NCBI GenBank assembly: GCA_947630155.1
Contig: CANRGM010000003.1
Span: 1-42,936, forward strand
Direction of reading: 5' to 3'
Length of the DNA stretch: 42,936 nucleotides
Source: an uncultured Clostridia bacterium
GTDB lineage: Bacteria; Bacillota; Clostridia; TANB77; CAG-508
This document shows positions 36,361 to 42,674 of this stretch, piece after piece. Each line of letters begins with the position of its first letter. The first letter of the stretch is position 1. A program made the position numbers and the translations under genes. The notes under the pieces are model-generated. The model saw only the letters and a list, made by a program, of their open reading frames with translations, made no database searches and was not told the origin of the DNA.

Positions 36361-36483
36361 CTATCTTTTTAAAAGTTCTATCAAAATTTTTCAAAAAATT
36401 TCATTTTTTCCTTTCGGGTAAAAAATACCTCCCCGTTACAGTCCCCCAAGGTTAGAAATTCTTGAGACCATAGGGGGGAATAT
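36361..36483. other. Intergenic patch with C- and G-runs, candidate cos region
   Basis: No gene. Within AT-rich flanks there is a short island containing CCTCCCCGTTACAG, TCCCCCAAGG and TAGGGGGGAAT. It sits between an HNH nuclease gene and the small terminase, the usual location of cos sites in HK97-like phages of Bacillota. Assignment as cos is inference from position and composition only. Confidence 0.3.
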
Positions 36484-36527
36484 GAAAAAGACTTTAAGCA
36501 TATTTTTTTACACTTAAAGTCTTTTTC
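36484..36527. terminator. Strong hairpin at the end of the HNH-kinase gene
   Basis: GAAAAAGACTTTAAG (36484-36498) and CTTAAAGTCTTTTTC (36513-36527) form a perfect 15-pair stem with a 14-base A/T loop. It overlaps the first base of the stop of the HNH-kinase gene. A/T-rich stem bases provide a U-run at the stem base in either direction; partial termination or mRNA processing before the terminase genes is likely. Confidence 0.6.
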
Positions 36528-37189
36528 TATTCTTGAAATTTATCAAACCATTCTTCTATGTATTCTTTCCACTCTTTGTTCTTTGCACGATTTAAACAAG
36601 TTTCTTTATCACATTCAATGTATATTAGCTCTGCATTTAGTCGTTGTGCCAGTCTTGTTCTATCCATTTTTAGAGGATATGTACCAATTATATAAGCATT
36701 GTGCCACATACCAACTCTCATTCTAATTTGGTCAAGTAATGTATCTCTTAATCCAAATACATTAGCTTTTAGTCGGTTAGGTTTATGATACTTATCACAT
36801 ACACTAATACATTCCCATATCTTATCTATATCAATTATAATATCATTATCAGTAGCTACACTATTAACCCAAGTAGACTTGCCAGCACATGGTGAACCAT
36901 AGACTATATATACTTTTTTAGGTGGTTCATATCCAAATCGCTGATGTATTTGATTATGACATTTAAAGTGTATTAGCATTATGTTGTTCGGATTAAGACT
37001 TATACTATAATCATTTACATTAGCTTCTGTAAGTTCTATTTTGTGATGTCCTATACAATCATATTTAGTTACTATACTTTTACCACAATGTTCACATATA
37101 AGTTGTCCATCTACTAGTCTTTCTAATTTTAGTTGATTTAGTAAATCTTCCCATTCTTTACTTTTATAAAAATTATTTAATGTATACAT
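36527..37189 (-). CDS. HNH endonuclease fused to a P-loop (polynucleotide kinase-like) domain
   Basis: A 220-residue two-domain protein. Residues 1-85 form an HNH domain: CEHCGK, the catalytic GHHKIELTEAN, LNPNNIMLIHFKCHNQIHQR with the final zinc-binding Cys/His. From about residue 92 a P-loop domain follows: VYIVYGSPCAGKSTWVNSVA (Walker A GSPCAGKST), DIIIDIDKIW, and a lid helix region DKETCLNRAKNKEW. The kinase-like part resembles the 5' domain of T4 polynucleotide kinase in its GxPxxGKST-W pattern. HNH proteins next to terminases assist cos cleavage; the kinase partner is unusual. Confidence 0.8.
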   Translation of the reverse strand: MYTLNNFYKSKEWEDLLNQLKLERLVDGQLICEHCGKSIVTKYDCIGHHKIELTEANVNDYSISLNPNNIMLIHFKCHNQIHQRFGYEPPKKVYIVYGSPCAGKSTWVNSVATDNDIIIDIDKIWECISVCDKYHKPNRLKANVFGLRDTLLDQIRMRVGMWHNAYIIGTYPLKMDRTRLAQRLNAELIYIECDKETCLNRAKNKEWKEYIEEWFDKFQE

Positions 37190-37192
37190 ATA

Positions 37193-37729
37193 TTAATATA
37201 ATTTAACTCCATACACTCCGTCTATTGTAACTTCATCATAAGTAGCATCCAATTTTGTTAAGTCTGGAAGTTTTAATCCAAGGTCACGTGTTATTCTTAA
37301 TGAAGTTAAGTCCGAATTAAGAAATATAGTTATACCTAGTAATACATAACTTGAAGCTCTTCTAGAATAACCAATATCGTAATTATTTAACACAAACAAG
37401 CCTCCCGTCCAATGTCCCCTCAAGTTTGTATTTGGGGCAAGACTTGTTTCATTTGGTTCTATTATATATTTTCTATCAAATCGCCCACTTAATCCATCCA
37501 CATGTATTATTAAATAATCATAATTAGTTACTTTATCAGATAACTGTATAGTAACCTCAGTAGCAGTATCAGTACCTGCATACATTGGAGTAGGAGATTT
37601 GGGGGACAATTTATAAATTCCTGCTTGGTTATTAACACTTTCTTTAATTTTATTTTCAATTTGTGTCTTTGTCATTGATTCAGACAAACTCAAATCTTCA
37701 TTTATTGTATATGTTTTCTTATCTGCCAT
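37193..37729 (-). CDS. Phage protein of unknown function
   Basis: A 178-residue, beta-rich protein (MADKKTYTINEDLSLSESMT..., then VTNYDYLIIHVDGLSGRFDR and GGLFVLNNYDIGYSRRASSY). It resembles in style the receptor-binding or head-fibre type proteins, with a strand-rich centre and no enzyme motif, but I recognise no family. The ATG at 37729 has AAGGAGAG about nine bases upstream; the reading to 37750 is not favoured. It lies between an HTH gene and the HNH-kinase gene, four bases before the latter. Confidence 0.6.
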   Translation of the reverse strand: MADKKTYTINEDLSLSESMTKTQIENKIKESVNNQAGIYKLSPKSPTPMYAGTDTATEVTIQLSDKVTNYDYLIIHVDGLSGRFDRKYIIEPNETSLAPNTNLRGHWTGGLFVLNNYDIGYSRRASSYVLLGITIFLNSDLTSLRITRDLGLKLPDLTKLDATYDEVTIDGVYGVKLY

Positions 37730-37743
37730 TTTTCTATCTCTCC

Positions 37744-38220
37744 TTACCAATTATTTTCTTCTGCTATTTTCTTTTTTATTTCTAACTCTTGTTTCTTTAG
37801 TTCATAATGTTGCCAATCATTACTCCAATTTTTCTTATCATAATTTTTAAGTGCTAAATTAAGTGCCGCAACATCAGGTGGGAAATATGATTCTTCATTA
37901 TAAAATATTACTTCTTCTTTTTCCTTAACTTTTTTCCCATCTTTATAATCAATTGTTTTGCACTTTATAGCTTTTTTTGTAAGTTGATTAAATCCTAAAG
38001 CTTTTGTAATTAAGGCTCCTCTGAGCTGTGCTACTAAGTCCTTCCTGCCTCTTTTAAACAAGTCTGCAAAATCTGAATAATCTCTTAAATAATTCAATAA
38101 AGCCCTTACTGAAATTCCTAATTTTTTTGCAATATTTTCTTGCGTTGCACCTTCACTTACCCATTTCTCTATTTCATCAAATCGGGGTTTTACATGTGTT
38201 TCGTATTTACTCTTAGCCAT
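37744..38220 (-). CDS. Helix-turn-helix phage protein, small-terminase-like
   Basis: A 158-residue protein with an N-terminal homeodomain-like HTH: EKWVSEGATQENIAKKLGIS then VRALLNYLRDYSDFADLF. The C-terminal half is helical and Lys-rich. Proteins of this type are often annotated as terminase small subunit or packaging-initiation proteins. Because a P27-like small subunit also exists (36040-36351), this one may recognise another site or act as a regulator. The start has GAAGTGATGAG upstream. Confidence 0.65.
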   Translation of the reverse strand: MAKSKYETHVKPRFDEIEKWVSEGATQENIAKKLGISVRALLNYLRDYSDFADLFKRGRKDLVAQLRGALITKALGFNQLTKKAIKCKTIDYKDGKKVKEKEEVIFYNEESYFPPDVAALNLALKNYDKKNWSNDWQHYELKKQELEIKKKIAEENNW

Positions 38221-38235
38221 AACTCATCACTTCTT

Positions 38236-38446
38236 TTATTTTATATTATCTTCTGCTTCTGGTAAGCCCGTTGCAATACTAGTTAATATACTTAATACTC
38301 CTGCCAAAGCTGATGTTCCAATAACTGCTAACCAACCCACTTCATTAATACTAACTCCGCATAGGAATTAGTGATATTGCTGTTTGAGCCATAGTTTTAA
38401 CAGCTCTTATCCCTGCACATTTAAAGAATTTCTTGTATTCTTTCAT
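38236..38446 (-). CDS. r1t-type phage holin, read through a +1 shift at CGG
   Basis: When read with a +1 shift this is a 69-residue holin: FFKCAGIRAVKTMAQTAIS, a short turn, then SINEVGWLAVIGTSALAG and VLSILTSIATGLPEAEDN. This matches the lactococcal r1t holin family in length, motif order and ending (LTSIxxGLPE). In the zero frame translation stops after 31 codons at ATG-CGG-AGT-TAG. Skipping the C at 38359 (ATG-C-GGA) restores IPMGVSINEVGW. The GAGGTGAAAG ribosome-binding site precedes ATG 38446. It would form membrane lesions at lysis. Confidence 0.8.
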
Positions 38447-38453
38447 ATTACTT

Positions 38454-38703
38454 TCACCTCTTTTTTTCTAGTTCTTCAACTTTTTTATATATAAGTTCTA
38501 TCTGTTTATCTTGTATTGCATTTGATTTTTCTAAATCATAAATTCTCGCTAAAGCTGTTGTTTGATCATCAACTTTTTTTTCAAGTTGTGTAATTTTAAA
38601 ATCAATTAGATTATGACTTTTTTTACTACTCATAATTGTAGTCAGTATTGCTGGTACAGCAACACATAATCCGACTTATTAAAGCTACAATAATATCATT
38701 CAT
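38454..38703 (-). CDS. XhlA/hemolysin-like lysis accessory protein, read through a +1 shift at CGG
   Basis: With a +1 shift this is an 82-residue protein with a single N-terminal membrane segment (MNDIIVALISGLCVAVPAIL) followed by a coiled coil (FKITQLEKKVDDQTTALARI and a Lys-rich end). Proteins of this layout usually accompany holins in clostridial phages. In the zero frame codon 11 is CGG (38671-38673) and translation would end 15 codons later at TAG. Skipping the C (AGT-C-GGA) gives ALISGLCVAVP and the whole coiled coil. It overlaps the upstream Cys-rich gene by eight bases and precedes the holin by seven. Confidence 0.75.
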
Positions 38704-38851
38704 TTTCTATTGATTCACTTCCTATTCGTTTATTTTTATATCCACTGCACCTCACTCCATCTATAGTTTTACATATATTGCATTCTCCTTGTTGGGTACA
38801 ATATGGACATACTTCTTCTTTATATTTATTACATAATTCTTGAAATGACAT
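38696..38851 (-). CDS. Small Cys-rich (zinc-ribbon-like) phage protein
   Basis: A 51-residue protein with cysteine pairs CPYC and CNIC plus further Cys at positions 7 and 35 (MSFQELCNKYKEEVCPYCTQ..., VRCSGYKNKR), suggesting a small metal-binding fold. GGAAGTGATAAC precedes the ATG. It is the first gene of the late operon after the regulatory region, and its end overlaps the XhlA-like gene. Similar short proteins occur beside lysis genes in clostridial phages; function unknown. Confidence 0.65.
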   Translation of the reverse strand: MSFQELCNKYKEEVCPYCTQQGECNICKTIDGVRCSGYKNKRIGSESIENE

Positions 38852-39149
38852 GTTATCACTTCCTTGTTATTTTTATAAAACACTATGTAAAATATAAGGT
38901 AGCTCAACTCTACCTATGGCATAAGTTCTTTCTTTTAACAGGCTTGCTTTAACGAACCGTGATATTACTCGCGTTAAGACCAGTAATTGATTATTTCTAT
39001 ATTCTACATACTATCTTATATTTAAGCCTTAACTAGAATCGGCATACACTAATTACTTGATTTAAGGAGGTTCTTTTATTTTTTTCTGTATATTAACTTA
39101 TCTAGTATTGTTAATTAGTAAATTATGCTTTATAATATTTATATCAAAA
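38852..39149. other. Late-operon regulatory region, no gene
   Basis: About 300 bases without a credible ORF. It contains GGTAGCTCAACTCTACC, a small hairpin; a bracket of TTAACG ... CGTTAA around 38950-38980; and AAGGAGG without a following start codon. Because the ArpU-like regulator gene lies upstream and the structural operon begins at 38851, this is the natural site of the ArpU-controlled late promoter on the minus strand. A plus-strand TTGTTA/TAAAAT pair near 38870-38895 is also possible. Confidence 0.4.
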
Positions 39150-39190
39150 GATAAAGAGCTGATATTAAATCAGCTCTTTATCTTTTTTTG
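39150..39190. terminator. Strong, probably bidirectional terminator
   Basis: GATAAAGAGCTGAT (39150-39163) and ATCAGCTCTTTATC (39169-39182) form a perfect 14-pair stem with a five-base loop. On the plus strand it is followed by TTTTTTTG; on the minus strand by TTTTGATATAAA. It closes the moron gene 39204-39413 and isolates it from the late operon. Confidence 0.85.
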
Positions 39191-39203
39191 TTGCTTGACG
39201 GGA

Positions 39204-39413
39204 TTACTTCTTGTCTCTGCCAGGTCTGTAATCACCAAGTGCAGTTCCCATTACACCGGTTCTGGTGTTAGTGAAACTATGATCTCCGTTTTCAACGTTT
39301 TTTACGTTGTACTGGGAGAAAGACGCATCCTGTTTCTGTGTTTGTGTCCACGTTACAGTTTTGTCACCATACTTTCCATCGTACCGACCATGATCAGAAT
39401 GACTTTTGCTCAT
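39204..39413 (-). CDS. Moron-like small gene of higher GC, unknown product
   Basis: A 69-residue polar protein (MSKSHSDHGRYDGKYGDKTV..., ending GDYRPGRDKK), with Gly, Asp, Ser, Thr and Lys and no membrane segment. Its base composition is clearly richer in G and C than everything around it. It has its own near-consensus promoter and its own terminator, the definition of a phage moron. Its codon 10 is an in-frame CGG (39384-39386) that must be read as Arg for the frame to stay open, unlike the other CGG codons of the window. A recent acquisition from a donor with different codon use is likely. AAAGGGAG precedes ATG 39413. Confidence 0.65.
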   Translation of the reverse strand: MSKSHSDHGRYDGKYGDKTVTWTQTQKQDASFSQYNVKNVENGDHSFTNTRTGVMGTALGDYRPGRDKK

Positions 39414-39458
39414 ATTAAGCACTCCCTTTTAATTTATTCAGTCTATGACTGTATTTTT

Positions 39459-39487
39459 ATAATATCATACTTTTTACATTATGTCAA
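39459..39487 (-). promoter_or_regulatory. Near-consensus promoter of the moron gene
   Basis: On the minus strand TTGACA (39482-39487) and TATTAT (39459-39464) are separated by exactly 17 bases, about 45 bases before the start codon. Confidence 0.8.
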
Positions 39488-39527
39488 CATTTTTGCGGTT
39501 TTTGTTTATTCCTTATGCTCTATATAA

Positions 39528-39561
39528 AAAGAGCTGACTGCACTTGGCTAATCAACTCTTT
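39528..39561 (-). terminator. Terminator downstream of the ArpU-like gene
   Basis: On the minus strand AAAGAGTTGA and TCAGCTCTTT pair (one G-T) around a 14-base loop, followed by TTATATAG. It lies between the regulator gene and the moron promoter and would end the early/middle transcript. Confidence 0.55.
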
Positions 39562-39689
39562 GTATGAGACCTTATTAACTTTTACTAAAAAGTTTTGACA
39601 ATTCGTTATCAACTTTTCTAGCTATTATAATTATACTATAATAACTTTTATAAAAACAAGGTAAAAAACAGGTAAAAAACAGGTAATTT
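39562..39689. other. AT-rich spacer with an 11-bp tandem repeat
   Basis: No gene. AGGTAAAAAAC occurs twice in tandem with a partial third copy (39659-39686), directly after the ArpU-like stop. A TATTATAATTATACTATAATAA stretch precedes it. It may contain a weak promoter or binding site; nothing more can be said. Confidence 0.35.
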
Positions 39690-40181
39690 TTATAAATTTA
39701 TCATTTTTATGGTCGCTTTTTCCACGATTTTCTTTATAGCTTCTGAATCTCTTGTTTGATTAAATAATTTGAAAAAAAGGTTATTTCCTATGTCTTCATA
39801 ACTTCTACCTTCTACATAAAAAGCAAATAGTATTTCTTTCTCTTTGTATTTCAATGCTGACAATCTTATAGATGTTTCTTCTACTTTATCTTTCAATTCT
39901 TCTATTTCCTTTTCATATTCTTTTATCTTCTCTTCCGCTTCTTGTTTTTCTTTTTCATTAATTTCTATTGTGTCCAAAACAGCTTTTTCTACTTTATTAC
40001 TTATCTGATTTTTACTATGTATATCAGAATTTATGCCCAAATTTGCTGTAGTAGATGTCTCTATAGTTTTGTATTGTCTTAATCTTTTCTCACATTTTCT
40101 CTTATCTCGTTTTCTCAATTCTAATTTAGCTATATTTTCTTTATATTCTTTTAATAACTTTATTAAAACTTCTTTTGTCAT
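39690..40181 (-). CDS. ArpU / sigma-70-like late transcription regulator
   Basis: A 163-residue protein. The central part is a long charged coiled coil (IEINEKEKQEAEEKIKEYEK). The C-terminus has a sigma region 4-like helix-turn-helix: LSALKYKEKEILFAFYVEGR then SYEDIGNNLF, ending with a helix. This is the layout of ArpU-type phage regulators, which switch on late genes. Its position directly before the lysis and structural operon supports the role. The gene starts 10 bases after rtcB. Confidence 0.75.
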   Translation of the reverse strand: MTKEVLIKLLKEYKENIAKLELRKRDKRKCEKRLRQYKTIETSTTANLGINSDIHSKNQISNKVEKAVLDTIEINEKEKQEAEEKIKEYEKEIEELKDKVEETSIRLSALKYKEKEILFAFYVEGRSYEDIGNNLFFKLFNQTRDSEAIKKIVEKATIKMINL

Positions 40182-40191
40182 CAGTTACCTC

Positions 40192-41478
40192 CTAGCTTTT
40201 TGCTTTAAAATTATAAATTGGTTTAATTATTTGTTTAATTTCTACAGTATCTTTTATATTATCTATAATTTCTTGCATTGGTTTATATACAAATGGTGCT
40301 TCATCAATTGTTTCTTCTAATATACTTGTAGAATATATGCCCTTCATACTTTCTTTAAATTCTTCTAAATTAAATGTTTCCTTTGCTTTCATTCTTGACA
40401 TTATTCTACCTGCTCCGTGTGGTGCTGATTGATTCCAGTCGTTATTACCTTTTCCAACTGCAATAATACTTCCGTCTCTCATGTTTATTGGAATTAACAC
40501 TCGTTCTCCTTTTTTTGCAGATATAGCACCTTTACGTACTATATTATCTTCAAAGGATATATAATTGTGTATTGTTTCAAAACTTTTTTCTACCAATCCT
40601 GGAATAAATGAGAATGTATATCTTTGCCAATCAGCCATATTTTTAATTAACGAATTTCTTCCGCTTAAAATTTTTACAGCAACTAAAATATCATAATGTA
40701 CTAATATTTGCTGTGCTATATATAATCTATTCAACCTAGCATATTCTTGGCATATCTTCATATCGTGTAAATACATTTCTCTATATTTACCTTCTAAATA
40801 ACATAAATCTTTTGGAATTTTAGGATTGTTATTTTTATATTGATTCTCTAATTCTTTTAATGCTTTTTGTATTTCTGCTTTTCTTCCCTGCTCTTTGTAT
40901 GTTCTTATTATCTCCTCTTTCCTTTGATACATTTCTTCTTTACCAGAACATAGTTCTATTGCAAGATTTTGATAATATTCTGCTACTTGTTTTCCCATAT
41001 TTCTTGAGCCTGTATGTATGACTAAATATTTATTGCCTTCGTCATCTTCATCTACTTCTATAAAATGATTTCCTCCACCTAGTGTGCCTATTGCTCTATT
41101 AAATTTATTTGTTTCTTTTAATTCTCTCAAACAATACAATTCATTTATTTTAGGAAACTCTATTAGTTTGTGTTCTCTTATATTTCTTCCTGCTGGTATA
41201 ACATCGCGTATTGTATTATCTAACTTTTCTAAATCTAATTCTATCTTACCTAATTCAACACAAAGCATACCACAGCCTATATCTACACCTACTATGTTAG
41301 GTATAACCTTATCTCCTAAATCTGCTGTAAATCCAATGACACAGCCTTTCCCCGCATGTACATCTGGCATTATTCTTACTTTGCAGTTTTTAAATGGATC
41401 TTGTTGTAATAGCAAATTAATTTGTTCTACTGCTTCTTGTTCTACATTATTTGTAAATATCTTTAAATCTTTACTCAT
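40192..41478 (-). CDS. rtcB: RNA-splicing ligase RtcB
   Basis: A 428-residue RtcB, which joins 2',3'-cyclic phosphate or 3'-phosphate RNA ends to 5'-OH ends using GTP and Mn. The metal and active-site motifs are all visible: MPDVHAGKGCVIGFTADLGD, VGVDIGCGMLCVELG, GTLGGGNHFIEVD, HTGSRNMGKQ, and the guanylylated His in SAPHGAGRIMSRM. Length is normal for the bacterial short form. Its location inside the prophage, just before the late regulator, suggests a phage role in repairing RNAs (for example tRNAs) cut by host defences. The start has AGGAGGTGCAAA upstream. Confidence 0.95.
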   Translation of the reverse strand: MSKDLKIFTNNVEQEAVEQINLLLQQDPFKNCKVRIMPDVHAGKGCVIGFTADLGDKVIPNIVGVDIGCGMLCVELGKIELDLEKLDNTIRDVIPAGRNIREHKLIEFPKINELYCLRELKETNKFNRAIGTLGGGNHFIEVDEDDEGNKYLVIHTGSRNMGKQVAEYYQNLAIELCSGKEEMYQRKEEIIRTYKEQGRKAEIQKALKELENQYKNNNPKIPKDLCYLEGKYREMYLHDMKICQEYARLNRLYIAQQILVHYDILVAVKILSGRNSLIKNMADWQRYTFSFIPGLVEKSFETIHNYISFEDNIVRKGAISAKKGERVLIPINMRDGSIIAVGKGNNDWNQSAPHGAGRIMSRMKAKETFNLEEFKESMKGIYSTSILEETIDEAPFVYKPMQEIIDNIKDTVEIKQIIKPIYNFKAKS

Positions 41479-41488
41479 TTTGCACCTC

Positions 41489-41653
41489 CTAAATTTTAAA
41501 TATAATAAATGTCAATATAACACTAGCAACTATTTCTACTAAATTCATAATTCTGCCCTTATTATCTATGTACTTATTATTCATTCCATCCACTATTTTT
41601 GACAAAGCATAAAAACCTATAAAAAATATAAATATTGCTTTAATTATTACCAT
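41489..41653 (-). CDS. Small two-helix membrane protein
   Basis: A 54-residue protein with hydrophobic ends: AIFIFFIGFYALSKIV near the N-terminus and VASVILTFIIFKI at the C-terminus, with a polar middle. AGGAGGTG precedes the ATG and the next gene (rtcB) starts 11 bases after its stop. Unknown phage protein. Confidence 0.6.
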   Translation of the reverse strand: MVIIKAIFIFFIGFYALSKIVDGMNNKYIDNKGRIMNLVEIVASVILTFIIFKI

Positions 41654-41695
41654 TTTTACATACACCTCCTATTTTCTGGTTATTGAGTTCATTTC

Positions 41696-42064
41696 TCATT
41701 TTTTCAATTTTAATTTATATAATACTTCATAATATCTAGCATATGTATACTGTTTTTTATTATCTTTCACAATTTTATCAATTGTGTTTCTTTGTATTCC
41801 TTCACTTTGCAATAATTTCATAAATCTTTTTTTGCTAATCGTTTTGTTTTGTAAATGTGGCAAATTTTTATATATAGATTCACAAATACTTTTACTTAAT
41901 TCCAACACTACATTAGCAACAGACTGCATAGTTCTTTTAAATACTTCTAAAATTTCTAAATTTAAAGTTTTACTATCAGCATTACATACAATTTCTGTTA
42001 TATAACCAGTTTTAATTGCATTCTGTATATTCTCTATTGTTATATTTTCATAATTTATTTGCAT
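41696..42064 (-). CDS. Phage protein of unknown function
   Basis: A 122-residue, Lys- and Ile-rich helical protein (MQINYENITIENIQNAIKTG, with C-terminal YTYARYYEVLYKLKLKK). The C-terminal half (KKRFMKLLQSEGIQRNTIDK) could be a winged or HTH-like DNA-binding unit, but I see no diagnostic motif. Closely spaced with the upstream small gene. Confidence 0.6.
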   Translation of the reverse strand: MQINYENITIENIQNAIKTGYITEIVCNADSKTLNLEILEVFKRTMQSVANVVLELSKSICESIYKNLPHLQNKTISKKRFMKLLQSEGIQRNTIDKIVKDNKKQYTYARYYEVLYKLKLKK

Positions 42065-42067
42065 TTC

Positions 42068-42232
42068 CTACCATCTCCTACTTTTTTTATCACTTACTTT
42101 CTCTATCAAGTTTTCAATATAATCAGCAACTCTTTGATATATGTATCTATTCTCTTCTTCTTGCGTATATTCTGCTAACTGCTGATATTTTTTAACATCC
42201 TTTTTTAATATACTTTTAGCAGATTTTGTCAT
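42068..42232 (-). CDS. Small charged phage protein
   Basis: A 54-residue helical protein (MTKSAKSILKKDVKKYQQLA..., ending KSRRW), with many Lys and Glu. GGTGAAAATC precedes the ATG and the gene ends three bases before the next start. No family recognised. Confidence 0.55.
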   Translation of the reverse strand: MTKSAKSILKKDVKKYQQLAEYTQEEENRYIYQRVADYIENLIEKVSDKKSRRW

Positions 42233-42241
42233 GATTTTCAC

Positions 42242-42637
42242 CTAATCTTTATTAACTAATGTAAATGGTACTATCATCTCTGGTGTATAATTTACTTCAT
42301 AGTGATATTTGTCCACATATGCTCCACTCATATCTTCTACTACATATAATACATTTTCATTTAGATATATAAAGTGTTTCTTATATACATTTTCAGATAC
42401 TTCACATATTATCTCCAATTCATGCTCACTATTATTTTCTAAGCTAAAATTTCCTATTAATTCAAATATGATCTTGTCCGTTCTTGCATTATAAACAACT
42501 ATTCTTCTTGTTATATTAAAGTTATCTGCATCTTTTCCTAAGTTGTATGCTACTCTTTCTGATTGTCTACAACCTGTCATCAATAACATCCCACCTATTA
42601 ATACTAATATTAATATAATTACTTTTATTTTTTTCAT
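42242..42637 (-). CDS. Phage lipoprotein, beta-sandwich type
   Basis: A 131-residue secreted lipoprotein. The signal peptide KKIKVIILILVLIGGMLLMT is followed by a lipobox LMTGC, so Cys would be lipidated at the outer face of the membrane. The mature part is beta-rich (RIVVYNARTDKIIFELIGNF, then VLYVVEDMSGAYVDKYHYEV). Such lipoproteins are recurrent in prophages of Bacillota and may act in superinfection exclusion, which is inference. The ATG at 42637 is chosen because AGGAGGAATAAG precedes it and because the signal peptide then begins the protein. Confidence 0.75.
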   Translation of the reverse strand: MKKIKVIILILVLIGGMLLMTGCRQSERVAYNLGKDADNFNITRRIVVYNARTDKIIFELIGNFSLENNSEHELEIICEVSENVYKKHFIYLNENVLYVVEDMSGAYVDKYHYEVNYTPEMIVPFTLVNKD

Positions 42638-42674
42638 AATCTTATTCCTCCTACTTTCATAATTACGATTCCTT

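Noticed and set aside
39108..39527. 139-codon plus-strand ORF
   Set aside because: It runs antisense through the moron gene, its promoter and a perfect terminator, and has no ribosome-binding site; the minus-strand gene explains the region better.
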